Of a stretch of DNA of 64,000 nucleotides, positions 11,181 through 24,518 are shown in pieces. A program made the position numbers and the translations under genes. The DNA comes from Camarhynchus parvulus. Its lineage: Eukaryota; Chordata; Aves; Passeriformes; Thraupidae. Numbering within the stretch: position 1 is the stretch's first letter; every line of letters starts with the position of its first letter. The notes below the pieces were generated by a model. The model was not told where the DNA came from. It saw nothing but the letters and a program-made list of their open reading frames with translations, and made no database searches. Location: positions 11,573,001-11,637,000 of the forward strand of contig NC_044584.1 of assembly GCF_901933205.1 (NCBI RefSeq), written 5' to 3'.

Positions 11181-14100
11181 GTCCCGAATGCGCAGCCAGG
11201 GAAACGCGGTGCAATAAACCCTGGCAGGATGCTTTGTTTACTCTTTGGTGAGCTGTTTTACTTTCAGATGATCTGTTTTCTCTGACGTAATGTAGAATTG
11301 CATGTGTCTAAAGCTGCCTGCCAGGATTGCTGGTGTCTGAGAGGGGAATTATGTTTGTTGTAAAGGCAGTGATACCCTCAGTTAGAGTTAAGGCTCTCAG
11401 AAGACAAAAGCAGTTTTTTTCTCAAATTTGAAACTCTGGTACTTAAACTATATCTGCTCCAATTGATCAAATCAGATTGCTGAGCTACAGATAAGTCTGT
11501 AAATACATTAAGCTGAAGAAAGATTTGTTTTATGTCTCCATGCCCTGACAGGCTCCTTTTAAAGCAAGAAAATCCTGAAATTAGTCACTGCAGGTACAAA
11601 TACAACACACACTCAGGACTTTTAGGGGCTGGTTTCCAAAATGGCAGGAGCCCAAGCTGATGCGCAATTGTAAGCATGTCCCATAATTTGATGAACCTGA
11701 AAAATTAGGCTGAGGCTGTCTGTGTGTTTTGGGGCACATCCTATTCCTGTCTGCCCAAGACCCTCCAGGAGATGCTGCAGCTCCTGCTCCTGCACTTGCA
11801 TCCCCCCAACATGTGTGACCAGACACGTGAGGAGTGTGCCCAAGCTGGAGAGTGGTGATGCAGAGCCACAGGGCTCTGGGCACAGGCAAAGGAGGCTCAG
11901 GGAAGAGAAAGGCAGCAAGGATGTGCAGGGAGGGCTGCTGGAGTGGGAAACTCTTTGATCTGGAGAGCTGAGGGAGAGACTGGAGGTCTAGAAGCTCCTT
12001 GATAAGCCACTGCCTGGTTATCAGGGAGGGATGGTTATTGCAAGGACAGATGCTGTTTCAGGAGGATGCTGCTTGTGAGACAGAAGGTCCCTGTCAGGCA
12101 CTGGGGCTGGAACACTGAAGGCAGGAGAGGGTTTCTGCTGAGTGTCAGAGCCTGCCAGGAGGAGTCCAACAGCATCCAAACCAGAGGCTGGATTTCTGCT
12201 CAAGGGAAATGATCACTGAATATCACACTCTGTTTAGTCTGGAGTAGGGTGTGCTGCTGTGTTTTACACCCAGGATCCCATCTGGAGCATCTTCACACCC
12301 CTCCTAAGCTGTGGGGAGGAGTAAGAGCTGTGAGTGCTATCATTCAACATGAAAGCCCTCTGTGCATACCTGCAGTCCTATTGATTTAGCATAAAAAGGC
12401 AGAAATCAAATATCAATTCAGCCTTATTTGCCAGCTTGGTCCCCAGATTGTGCATTTTTAGAAAGCCATCCTACATTCTTTCTTCTGGAGAGTTATAGGC
12501 TGCCACTGTTGGTAAATGTCAGCCAAAAATTAAATGGGGTGTGAGAATGGGGCAGTCATGGATTTTCTGCAGTTGATGGTGGCACCAAGGACCTTTCCAG
12601 TAGCTCGTGCTACTACCCAGCTTGCTGGCAATCTAGCACAGAGCTCAAAGCTCTGAGGAAACATAAAATCCAGTGCTACACAAGTAGTACACAAAGAGGT
12701 GGTTTGGTTTGGTTATGATTGGCACCCTACAGTAATCTTTAATCACTTTAAGATTAAAAGGCAATTTCTGAGCTACTGGAAACTCAGCACTTCAGGAAAA
12801 TCATTCCCTTAAAACATGCTCAAGTGATGGAACTTTTCCCTCTCACTTTGTCCTCTTTAACTGATGTACAGTAAAGGATGTGGAGCCAGTTACTAGGTAG
12901 GTTTTCAAAATAACCCTGGGGAAGATGGATCTGGCAGACAGCAGCACCAAAGAGTGGAGAGGCAGCCAAAGGCCGGTGTGTGTTTTTGCCATGGTCCCCA
13001 GGAGCTGATGGAGAATCCAGTGCTGAGGAGTCAGTGCCCCAATCCTCTGCAAGCGCAGCCTTGTTCAGTGTCTGGCACGTGTCCTGGCTGAACCAACCCG
13101 GTGTGTGCCTGACTGGCTGCACAGCCGTGCCCAGGGTGGTGCTGGAGAGGTGATTCCTTTCCTTGCCTTTTGGCTCCTGTTTGTCACATTAGTGCTTGTG
13201 CCCCTATCGATTGGTTTCAGACGTTGCTGAAGAGTGCAGGTAAAGCCCCTCCCTCTGCCCCTGTGAGACACTGAGAACAGCTTCGTGTGCTCTCCTTCAA
13301 ACCAGCTGAAACCATGAACCTGTGTATTTGCCAACCCAAGCCCTTGCCGGGCCTTTTCATGTGTTTAATGAAACACTTTCTGCATCCAAATTCCAGATGC
13401 CTCAGGCTCTGCCACCTGCTGCCAGCTGCTGCTGACCTGGGCTTTGCTGCAGCTGGGTCCAGGCCTTGGGGGCTTTTTCTATCCTGTAAAATAAATTTGA
13501 AATAAGAAATAAGGTTTACATGGTTTAGGACAAGGCTTTATCCTACTACTTGTTTGCTTAAGGCTCTTTGCTTTGGCAAGCATGTCAGGAGTGGGAAAGG
13601 AAATGAGTGTCACCATTTGTCACACATTTAGTAATGTTGCATATAGAAAGGTAAATGCCAAGTGTACATATGCCATTTTATAAATAAATGCTGGCAAGGA
13701 AAGGCGATTTCTACCCAATTATGTGCCCTTTTGGATGTAAATGTTATGTATGTGTGGTAATATTTGGCCATCTGCTGCTGACAGCAAGAATTGCACGGGC
13801 ATGGCAGGAGGGAGCCCCTTCACACTGGCTCCTGCAGAAGCTGTAGCCAGGAGGGGGGACCCGAGGGACCCCAACACCCTGAGAGGTGCTGGGATCTGCC
13901 CCACATGATGTGAGGGGGTTGTCAGCCTCATCTGGGCTTCCTGACTCTAAAGGAACCTAAATCCAGGCTGGAGCTCACCATCTTGGTCTGTAATAGTATC
14001 TGTGGGTGGCAGCCAGCAGCTGACCCTGCTGGCCTGTGGCAAGCTGTCCCAGGCTGCTGGGGAAGTCTGTGTCTTTCAGTGGCTGGAGGTGTTTGTAGGA

Positions 14101-15299
14101 ATGCATCTGCCTGATGTCTGTGACCTACAGGGCCATGGACCACACCAGGGTACAATACCCGGGCAAGAGAGGAAAAGGAGAGGTGTGAGGAGAAAGAAGG
14201 ACATACGAAAAAAATCTCACAGTGTCGGAAAGGTCTAGATTAAAAGAAGGTGGGAAAGTTGGTATTGTGCTTTACAAAAACAGTTCTGTGAGGGCATGTG
14301 ATTTGGCAGAGTGTCCAAAGGAAGGCACTCAGGTGAGCTCTGATAATATCTGACTGTCTGATCCTCCTCCCATCAGAGGGAGCTCTCAGAAGCTCATCTC
14401 TGGCATCCCCCAGCAGGTCCGGACATCTGAAGACTGTCAGCTTTGCCCACATGAATAAAAGGCATTAAGGAAATATCCCCTGTTTTTTAAGGTGTGTTGT
14501 GTTTTCTGTGCAGGGCTATGCTCTCACACCAAGTGTTCTGAGCTCTCTTCAAGCACTGTGGATTTAATTGGCTTCCCAGGCAGGCACCTTGCTCCATGGT
14601 CTGTCTTGTTGGCAGCCTTGGAGATATTTTGCCATTGTTATTTTTCGCTTGGCACACCAGTGTCTGCACACGGTGTCCAGAGTAGCCAGGCCCAAGTCAC
14701 TGATGACATCATGGTCTCTGGAAGAAAAACTTCCCTAGGGAGAAGGGCAGTGTGTGCAGCTTTGGGCTAAGTACAATAAAAATCCCCTGTTTTGTGTAGA
14801 AAATGAAAAACATGCTCAGAAAGACCACAGGGAGTAATAACACTGACTGCTAGCAGAAAATGTGCTGGGTGAGCCCAAAGTCAATGTGCTTGTACTTAAT
14901 TCTGTCCCAGCAGCTACATGTGTAGGGTGAACCCAGATCTCAGCAAATTCATCCTTGTGCCTTGGTGGCCCTTTCCCTCTCACAGGACAAACTGTGGTCC
15001 AGAAGGACCTGGCAGGACTGAGCAGCAGCTGACCTACAGGAGGGGAGGGCTTCTCAGCAATCCTCCTGTCTGGGGAACCTGGCACTTCAGGACTGGAGCC
15101 TGCTGAGCCCCAGGTACTCACTGTAGTTTCCCTTTTCCTTCTTTTTCTTTCTTTCCTTTTATTAAAGCTGACTGCTGGCAGCAAACTGTAAAGTCCTCTC
15201 TGCTAACATTGCTGCAGGAGAATTCACAGGCTTTTCCTGGTTTGCAGGGAATATTGCAAACCCCAAGGAAGGGAAGAGTCAGCAAGAGGGAGGGAGGAG
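11181..15299. other. Intergenic sequence, no gene seen
   Basis: Unique sequence with short open frames only. I recognise no exon, RNA gene or mobile element in it. Confidence 0.5.
11283..11290. promoter_or_regulatory. CRE-like site
   Basis: TGACGTAA, the one-mismatch CRE variant bound by ATF/CREB and C/EBP-ATF dimers, about 500 bp from the perfect CRE. Confidence 0.3.
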
Positions 15300-15620
15300 G
15301 AACAGAGCTATTCAATGGTCCTGGGAGATTTGCATCTGTCAGCTAATAAATGCAGTAGGATAACAATGGAATTAATTTTAAATCACCTAAACAATCCAAG
15401 AGCAATTACTTCATTTAATTATAAGCAAGATGAGGGAAACAATAGGATTTAATTTCAATAATACCGCTACCAACTCAGCTATTATTTTAATTTAATTTAA
15501 AGTGACAGAACTTCCTGCGTTGCAATACTCTGCCTGAAAATATCATGCTTTACCTTCACCATTCAGTCAATAAACCGTGGTATGGACTTTGCTTAATATT
15601 CAGCACCTGATTGAAAAAGA
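15300..15620. other. AT-rich block that may be conserved non-coding DNA
   Basis: Dense in homeodomain-type cores: TTAATTTTAAATCA, TTTAATTATAAG, ATTTAATTTAATTTAAAG and GCTAATAAATGC. There is no repeat structure and no ORF. Such composition is common in conserved developmental enhancers, but conservation cannot be shown from one sequence. Confidence 0.25.
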
Positions 15621-18600
15621 AAACAGGGCCCTACACTTTGTTTTAAAATAACATTTCCAAGTCTATGCAGCAATATCTGTTATGAGAGCCAAAGGTCACT
15701 GGGGGAACCCAGCACTGAACTGAATGGTGACCTGCTTGTTTGGGTATTACTTATCAAGAATATTTTTTAGATTCCCCCAAGTATTGTAGTTCCTCTACAG
15801 AACACACAGCCATCTCAGGCTCTCCCTGAAGAGGCTCAGCACTCAGCAAGATGTGAGGGGAGTCTTCCAGCAGTCCCAGGCTGGAGCAACATAGCAACAT
15901 CTGGGCAAGTAGAAAGTGACATGAGAGCAAAAGTAACAGCTGGATTTGTTGGCTGCAGGCGAGTTGGTGAGTGGCACAGCTGGAGAAGTTTGGGCTTGCT
16001 GTCTCTTGGTTTTTTTGCCTTTGTAGTTGCATGTTTTTTGGGTTTTTTGCTGATATTTTTAGCCTTATTCCAGTTTGGTAGCATTTAACTTGGTTGCTAT
16101 AATAACTGCTGCAGAAGCTGTCATGAGGGAATTTATTCTGTCTTTGTGAGTATGTTTGCACTGCATGAAATAAAGAAGGCCTGAGGCAAGCTATTGAAGA
16201 ACAAGGAAAAGACAAAATATTGACTCAACAATTCAGTGAGCATCATCTGCCCACTGTGCTGAACAAGGCATGGGTCCTACAAGAAAAGTCTCCTTGATCA
16301 TGTTGTTAAAGAATATCTTGAAAGGCAAAGAGACAGGAGAACTGGAGACAGCTGCATGGCCTTGAGTAAGATTGATAATTTTTGAATACTTGACTTCACA
16401 GCATATGAATATATAAAATTCATACATGATTCATATAGGTATGTAAAGGAACTGATATACCCAGACATATATTTCTAACTCATGTAAATCAGTGTTAGTG
16501 GTTTAATTTATTCTTGTCCTGGTGCTTGTTGCTTTTATTAAGAGCAGCTTCTTCTGATGTCCTGAGTCACTTCAGAGAGAAGGACATGAGGATCCAGCTT
16601 TAGCTCCTCCAGGCAGCTCTCTCAGTCCCATGCCTGGGTTGTTGTCAAGGAGACATATCTCTGGCATACATCTTCTCTGTGGTTTCTCCTCTTAGTATGC
16701 TTTTCCATTGCTATGGAGACTATCACAAACTCATTTAGCAACTCCCCGATGCCCCACGAGGAATATGTATTTCATAACTCACTCCTCAGAACAAGGAGTG
16801 CTGTTTAATTTTTGGCTGCTCACCTGCATGTCCAGCCTGGCTGTGCCAGGGACTGTTTGTGCTGAGCCCTCATGAGCTGACACAGCGTGGCTCTAAGGGC
16901 AGGGCTGCACAAAGGTGCCTTCGATGGGGACAGTTTGGAAGCTGAGACAAGCCTTGTGTGTGGGAGATAGCCAAATTCTTGCCCTGGCCACTCGGCATGG
17001 CTCTCCAAGTCCAAACCCCTCTCATTCTCCAGGTCTCCAGCTGGCATTCTACTGGGTTCTGAACTGAGGTGAAACCAAGAAAAACGCCTAACTCTAATAG
17101 TGCAAAGGAGAGGTAAGCAGAACCACTCTGCTGGCCTCTGCTGCAGGGCAGGAGGGAGGGAGCAGTGCAGCGGGGCTAGCAGGGACAGGGAGCAGGGAGG
17201 GGGGATCCGTGGCTGGTTTTGTCAGCTCCTGCTGCTGCAGATGGGCTGCACCCCCTCGGGGCAGCTCCGGAGTTTGTGACAGTCACACGGTGGCACTCGG
17301 GCTCCCAGGGAGCTGGGGCACAGCTGCACTGCAGACCGCAGCAGCCCAGCAGCAGAAGTGGCACCAGCAGCCTGGAGGAGCCCAGGTGTGTGCACTCAAA
17401 CCACTTTGGCCAGCACAGAAGAGTAGGCTTTAATGAGAAAAGTAAGACATAAGAGAAGTTATCACCTGGGATTTACAACAGCTGCTGCACAGGAAAGCAG
17501 TCACTGCTGGCTGAAGGGCCTGCAGCAGTGGGTTTGAGCACACCAGAGCATCTTCCTTCTGAGACACAAGGGAGAAGGATCTGGCAAAATGGTCCCACAG
17601 GGACTTAATGCCGGGGAGAGATCCCTTCCAAAGCTGATGCAAGTAAGCAGGAGAAAATAAATGGGGCAGCCCATAAAACAATCAAGTCCCAGGTTCAAGG
17701 TGGGAATTACAGCTCTGTGGTGAGATGCTGAGATGGCAGCTGAGGCTGTGGTTCCCAGCTCCCTGCCCTGTTTCCCCACTCCAGTGCACAATCTGACATA
17801 TCAGCACAATCCTCAATTCCAGCTTGCATTAATGTGTCAGTCTCTGCCCTGCAGTACCTCAGGAGCACACAGACTCTCATCTGGCTACTGGGGCAGGAAG
17901 GCCATGGCAGGGCTGAGATAGGGACAGTGACCCCATTACCTTCCCTGGGAAAGCCAGAGTCCATCTGTACCCAGAAGTCTGTAAGTAGCCAGACAGCCTC
18001 CAAATCTCCACCTTAGTGCTACACAGGGCCATAAATAGCCAACAGGTACTAGGAGCAGCTGAACCCAGCTCATAGAATATAAATAAATAAATAAATAAAA
18101 TGAAGTAATTAATCAATTCAGTAATTTAACAAAAATGTACAAATTTACATATTTTACAAAGGCATGTGATTTTTAATGAAGTAGGATTTGGGAAACCCAA
18201 AGGATTCACATATACCCTGTCACTTATGCAAATCACTCTCTGTTCACTGATTTATAGTATCAGTTGGCTGCACATGAAATTGCTTTAAAATGCTGATGTG
18301 CATCTCCCAGATGCGTGTTGGGCTGTTTCCATGTGCTGCACTGAGGCTGGCTCAGCACAACCCAGAGCTGGGCTGGTGTAGGATGTGCACCCCAAAATCC
18401 CCCTCTGCATTACAGAGCCAGCACACTCACAGGCAGTGGAGAAGGAAAAGAGGAGGGAAATGCATTAGAAATCTACCCTGAGCAGTTAATTCCAGTGTCT
18501 CAGCAGTGATGGGCTGCTTTGTAATTTGCTTCAGTGCCATTTTTAATCTTGTGAAGTTCAAAAGGTAAAGGATATATTTCACTCAAATTTAGATTTGTTG

Positions 18601-21600
18601 TTTTCAACTTGGATCCCAGATTTGAAATTCCAATTAGTATCCATAGAAATGTATGTATGCACACACTACACATGGGATTGCATTTCATGGGGATAACTAT
18701 GCCCAAGCAGCAATTCCATGTGCAGCTCTGGTTCATATGGCTACATTTCTCAGAGGCACTTTTTTTGGTCTTATAATGGGTTTTCTTCTGGGTGTTTAAA
18801 GGCTTGGCTTGCTCTTCAGCTGTGTGTTGGTGAAAGCTTACAGCCAGGATTTATGGATTTGCAAACATGTCATTAAGGGGTTGGTGGATTGGGTCTGCAT
18901 GCTTGGAGCTAAATTCCATTTATCTGGAGAGTAGGTGTTTAACTAATGGCACATCAGACATGGAATAAATGCAGGGCAGCTTCTAGTGTCCGTGTTTTAC
19001 AAAAACATCTGAATAAATGAGCTGAGAGAACAAAACATCGACTGTTTTTATATTCAGCGAACAGAAATAACAAGAAAAAGCACCATGATGAAGCACTATC
19101 TTTGTGCATTAGTGATTATTGCAAAGTTAATTTTATTTATTCTGGAGGATCACCATATCTGTAAGGCTGTGGAACAACAAGTTCAAGAAACTGAAAGAAC
19201 CAAATAATTGCAAACCATATGTTGAAACAACCGAATTAATATTTCAAATAAGAATTTAAAGGAACTTATGTGAAAGAAAACAGTAAGTTTATGTAACATT
19301 TCTAGCTGAATGAAAGGCTGGCTGTGTTTGTTAACAGGGCTGTAATGCTCCGTGTGCATTGGCTGCACAAGCTGTGGGTAAGAAGGATGGTGGTGCTACA
19401 GGGAAGTGGGAAAAAGCGTAGCATAAATGTGGTCTAGGAAAACAATGAGAAAGAGAGAGAAGTGCTCTGTTTAAGGCCTCAATCTGCTTCAGATGATGAT
19501 CTCTTTTATAGCAGAATATTAGACCATATTATGTTATGCTTCAAGATGCCAACCTGATCAAGGTCTGACTATTCTAAACATTAAAAAAATGTAATTTCTG
19601 CCTAGAAAGCTTTAAGTTATACAGCAGTTTATAGAATAACTTATTTTTATGTAGGAAATCACAAGTACTTGGGAATAAGGAGTATGACAAAATAAAAATT
19701 TGAAAGAACATGTCAATAGGGCTTAATGAGATCTGCTGTCTTTCTTTTGCTTATTTCTGAGTAAATCCTTGCAGTTTTCTCTGTAAACATGCAAAAATTG
19801 AATTAAAAGAACTTTATGAAGGCTGAAAAAAGCAAAACTTGAAAATTGGAGAAAAAGTCAGAAATCAGGTTGACTGGGGATGATGTGTGCTTTTCATGCA
19901 CAAAGCCATATGCTATTTTTTCACCCTGGCCTGGAGATGAGTCAAAGTTGCTTTTGAAGGAAGCTGTGGTTTGTAAGGCTGTTGTTAGAGAAGCTGCAAA
20001 TTGTAGTGATTTATACAAGGCAGTATGGGAAGATGATTTGGTGGTTACAATGCGTGTATGTTATTTGGGAAATCAGATTCCCTTTTACATAATGCTAGAC
20101 AGCTCTCCCACACCAAGCTTTTCATAGGCTCAGAGGAATTCTGAGTCCTTGCACTGCATGTATCAGGCAGTAAAAGGCAATTTATCCTCCTTTGATTCAG
20201 GTTGAATAGTGTCATTATTCAGCCATGGACACAGCCTTTCTCACAAAAGTAACACGCAGTAACAACTATGCAGGTGAGATTTCAACCAAGCAGTGCCTGG
20301 GGCCTCAATTCCCCTTGTGGAGACTTTGAACCCTCCTGGGTTTGCTCTAGATAGTGCCAGTGACTGCTGTCACTGCCCATCCTCTGCAGTGCCCTGCTTG
20401 CAGAAGAACCAAGGGAACTGCTGTTGCTCCCTGCGTTTACCCAGATTTTATCCACATGCCACAAATCTATCCAACTCAATTTGTTTTCTGCTGATGAGTG
20501 TTTTCCCACCCTGTTAGCATGTTATCATGCAAACAACCAGAGATGTGAAAGATTTTGTCTTTTTAGCTGGTTTTGTATGGAAGCAGAGCTCACATGGTCC
20601 CTTGGCCAGCAGATGAGCCATGGGTCCTCTAGGAATTCCTCTAGGAATTACTTTTGGTCCCATTGCCAGCTTTGTGGTTGGATGCCTCAACTTGTGAGTT
20701 TCCACAAAAATGCCCTAGAAAGGTTGTGAGAAAACCTGAGTGGTGCTTGAGAAACGTGTACAAAACTGACAGAAAATATGGTTGTACATCACACATAAAA
20801 TTAGTCCCACTGTCTGGGTCAGAGCACTGAACTCTGAGAGATAAGGACCTGCTGCTTAAATCTCTTTCTGGACTCATGGCTCCTCTCTTTCAGTCTCTGA
20901 TACTGTGTTTTTTCTCATAAACGCTGGTTATCGAGCTGTCTCACGAAGTATGACTCAGGTGACATCTCTACTGATCTCATCAAAGTCTTTTCCAGAGGCT
21001 TCAAGGAAAGATAGAGAGATAAGGACTTGGTAATGTTGAGATCTGGAACACATTAAAAAAACAGGTAGGAAAATAAGCCTAGAAAAAGCAATTAAAGCTA
21101 GTGAAGATTAAAGGATAAATACCTTAGGGGAGTTTACTGTATGTTTCACTTCTATTTGTACTGCACCTTTTAGACCCATTTTTCTTTTCATTTTCATAGC
21201 ACTCCACTATCAACATAAGCACCAAACTGATCTAAATTAACAAGCTGGATTCATTACACCATTCAAACAAATTTCCCTGGGCTTATTACACCTAAAGGCT
21301 TGATACTTTCCTGCCAGCCTCTTTCAAATTACCCTTTCAACAAACATGACATAAACTTGGGTCTACAGAGCATGAAAATTTATGTGCGAGAGCAGTTATT
21401 TTAACAGGTGGAAAGTCTCAGATTCGCCAGAAAGGTGAAGCATCAAGTACACCATTAATTTTTCAAAAGGGCTTCACAGTATAATAGTCTTGTACTATTG
21501 GCATCCACGGTGAGAGCTAACTGCTTCTTGCTGCAACTCTGCCTTTCTCTGCAGTGCAGCACAGAGCACGCCAGCTCTGCTCCACCACTGTGCAGCATTT

Positions 21601-23639
21601 CATCATGTGCAATTGCTCGTGAGCCCCGACTCAGCTTTTCCCTCTTGCAGCATGCGGTGCTTCTCAGGCTTCTGCCCAGGCTCTCAGGAATCCTGCAAGA
21701 AGCACAAATCTCCCCACAGCCCCTGAACAGTGAGCTCTTGCAGCACCATGAACTGATCTGCAGCCAGGCTTGGCTTGCAGGTAACAGAAATCTCGGGCAG
21801 GACAGCAGTGTCTCACTGATCAGAGCAGAGGGAGCTGCTGCTCGTGGAGCACCTTGCAGTTGCTGTGAGTAAAAGCACACTTGCTTCTCAGCCAGCACTG
21901 TCTACACATCAGACATTCAGCTGTTCCACGAAGTTTGATTTTCAGAGAGGTTGAAAAATTTTTGTAACTGAGTTGTTACAATGCTGTCAATTTAACTACG
22001 TAACACACTGCAGGCAGACTATGACTTCCCTCTGAGGAGCTCTGTGTGGATTCCAAAACTCAGAAAAGGATTGTTGCAGTTCCCACTCTCCTGAAACCAG
22101 CATGGACACTACTGCTTTGGGTTATCTCATCATTTTAACCCTGGCTGAAATTTAATACATATAATACGACTGCTTGTATCGACAAAAAAATTTACTCTCC
22201 TACTATTTTTCCTTTCAGGACCTAAAGTTTTAAAGACCTGAAACTGGATTAAGTTATGTATTTATCAGGTCAAAATTAGTGCAACAACTACTTGTTTAGA
22301 AACCTGTCACTTAAATGGAAGTGCTTAGTTTGTATGTTATGTATGACAGTGGCTGGTAATATGTAATAATATCTAGGACATTTAGGGAAGTATACACTTA
22401 ATACACAGAAAAACATACTGTTAATAAACAGAATATGAAGAAACAGCTTATACACACAAACAAGGACTAATGTAGCCCACAATGTAATAAATCTATGACA
22501 GGATGATGTCTGTGGCAGGAACTCAGATACTTACATACTGTACATAATGCTGGAAGATATACATCTCACCTAGGAGATGTAAAATGCCTTAAAGATGTAA
22601 TAATCATAAGGAAATTCAGGAGAGCAAGTTCTAAGAAATTTTATGTCTTATATTTGTTGCTCTGTAGTAGAGGAATACTGTTCAGGAAAAAATATCCTCT
22701 AAAAGACCTTGAGGAAATGGAGCAGATGGTTGTATGTGCTATCCCACTTAAATTCAAAGTGGCTTTATAAATACTCAGAAAAAATAAAGCAATGTTTCTC
22801 TGGTCCTTTATACAAGTAAAAGAAGCTAAAAGTTGATTTTTTTGTTGACATTCAAATTGGAATTCCAAAACAAAAGATTGACTTTTTTACACTAAAATGA
22901 TTTTCAATTCAAAACTGGTGGTGAACTAATGGTTCAATATGCATTGTTATTAGAATTATTTGTACACTGGATTTCTGTATCAATATCCCTCATAGGATAA
23001 GGAAAAATTCTAGTTTGGGATGAGATAAGGTAGGCCTCAACAGGGGCTGCAGCATTTGTTGCTGCTGGACAGTGTCCCTGCTGGACAGAGATCTCTGTGG
23101 ATCCCTGTACCTGCACAGGTTTTTAATGAAAGCACAGTGGGAGTCCTGGAGGAGCTCCTGTGCACGCCTGGGGGCTGTGCCTGAGCCGCCAGTACAACGT
23201 GTTCTGGACACCCTGTGCTCTCGGTGCCTGCACAGACTGGCCACACATCATATGTGCTCTGAGACTGCTGTGCCCAGAATAGTCTGTGGGGCCAGTCAAC
23301 TGAAAATTTGGTTGGTTGATGAAAATTGGATTCTGCCATCAAAACAGTAGAATTGGCAGGTATAGGGGGTAACTCCTCTAAGAATCCTTTCTTATTTTTA
23401 AGAGGCATCTATCTGAAATTCACAGACTACAGGATCTTGGCGACTGGTACTTCTCTGCTCTAGTTAAATACTGTTTTGCTCCTTGGCTTCTGTCCTATTT
23501 CCACAAGAGGAAATAGCATCTCTTTCCCTCTCATGGCTGGTGATTGTTTTTCTCTCAATCTGTAGCTTTATTATGAATCAGAGGGAGCCAAGGGCCAGGA
23601 GTGACTTGCAATCCTCAGCACATGCTGGTTTCTCCAGAC
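15621..23639. other. Intergenic sequence, mostly unique
   Basis: No gene is supported. It holds a short AAAT microsatellite at 18080-18100 and one 94-codon open frame at 19846-20127 with balanced amino-acid use that I do not recognise. Confidence 0.45.
18080..18100. repeat. (AAAT)n microsatellite
   Basis: TAAATAAATAAATAAATAAA, five uninterrupted tetranucleotide units. Confidence 0.9.
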
Positions 23640-24030
23640 ATACTGCTTAGTAAGGAAATAAATTAGCGAGGGGTAAAAGACGCAATATGTGCTTACCACC
23701 CAATTTCAGCACATTAAATATATACAATCTGCACTTCATTCCCACTAAAAATAACACTCAGATTAATGCAGCTTTCTTTGATATATTAAATAGAGAAATC
23801 ATTAGCATGAATTACAAAGCAGGAAAAGTGTGTTTCACGGTGTCTGTCACTCCAGGGCTGTGCGTTAGGATGGATGTGGGCAGTTTGATGGAGCGGACTG
23901 AGCATACACCCAGGAGTGAGGGCACGTATCTCCACAAGTGTCATCGACTCCTTCTGGAATTTAAGGCAGGTCTTTTAAGTACATTTATTTCTATTTTGAG
24001 AGAGTCCATATTTAAACACTTTAATTTTTA
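23640..24030. other. AT-rich block that may be conserved non-coding DNA
   Basis: Unique sequence with many TAAT/ATTA and ATTAGCATGAATTA-type cores and low CpG. A 114-codon frame opens at 23687 but looks like chance: no domain and many rare-codon runs. Candidate enhancer only. Confidence 0.25.
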
Positions 24031-24417
24031 GCAAGACTTCAGAATGTACAGCTCCAGCTGATGTCTGTGCTGGCTACTCAGTATAAGTTCCAAACTTGAG
24101 GGCTGAAATTTAGAAGGCAGTTTTGAAAATCCTGGCCTCAGCTTCCCCAGGTTTCTTAATTCCTAATGTGATATCTGAATGGCCTTATCCATCTTTGGCT
24201 GATTGAAATCTGCTGAGAAAATGCTGTAGGAATAATTACTACTCTATCTCACAAATCTTGATGAGCTTTTTAACTAATATCTTTAATACCATTCAAATTT
24301 CACAATATAATCATCTTTGTAGAAACAAATCTAAAATATCTTTTATTTTGGTAGCTATATAATATCTTACAATGTTAAGGCTGTGCACAAAAGCAGTTTA
24401 GAAAGCTGAACATCACT

Positions 24418-24518
24418 GATCCATTTTACAAATGGAGACAACTGCACTCTGAAGAGGGATCTGCATTAGACCACACAGACTGCAGCAAATTCACCACTAG
24501 AATACAGGATTTCTGATA
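24418..24518 (+). mobile_element. Likely MIR-type SINE fossil
   Basis: CCATTTTACAAATGGAGACA, then CACTCTGAAGAGGG, ACCACACAGACTGCAGCAAA and AATACAGGATTTCTGAT follow in order the 3' half of the MIR consensus (cattttacagatgagg, then cacacag, then caggatt). The element is heavily diverged and carries no internal promoter boxes here. Confidence 0.45.

Noticed and set aside
21455..21898. Overlapping 147- and 124-codon frames on opposite strands
   Set aside because: Mutual shadows with no recognisable protein. One may be a decayed repeat, but I cannot name it.
23037..23408. 123-codon - strand frame that might come from a retroelement
   Set aside because: No reverse transcriptase, gag or integrase motif is visible and no terminal repeats flank it.
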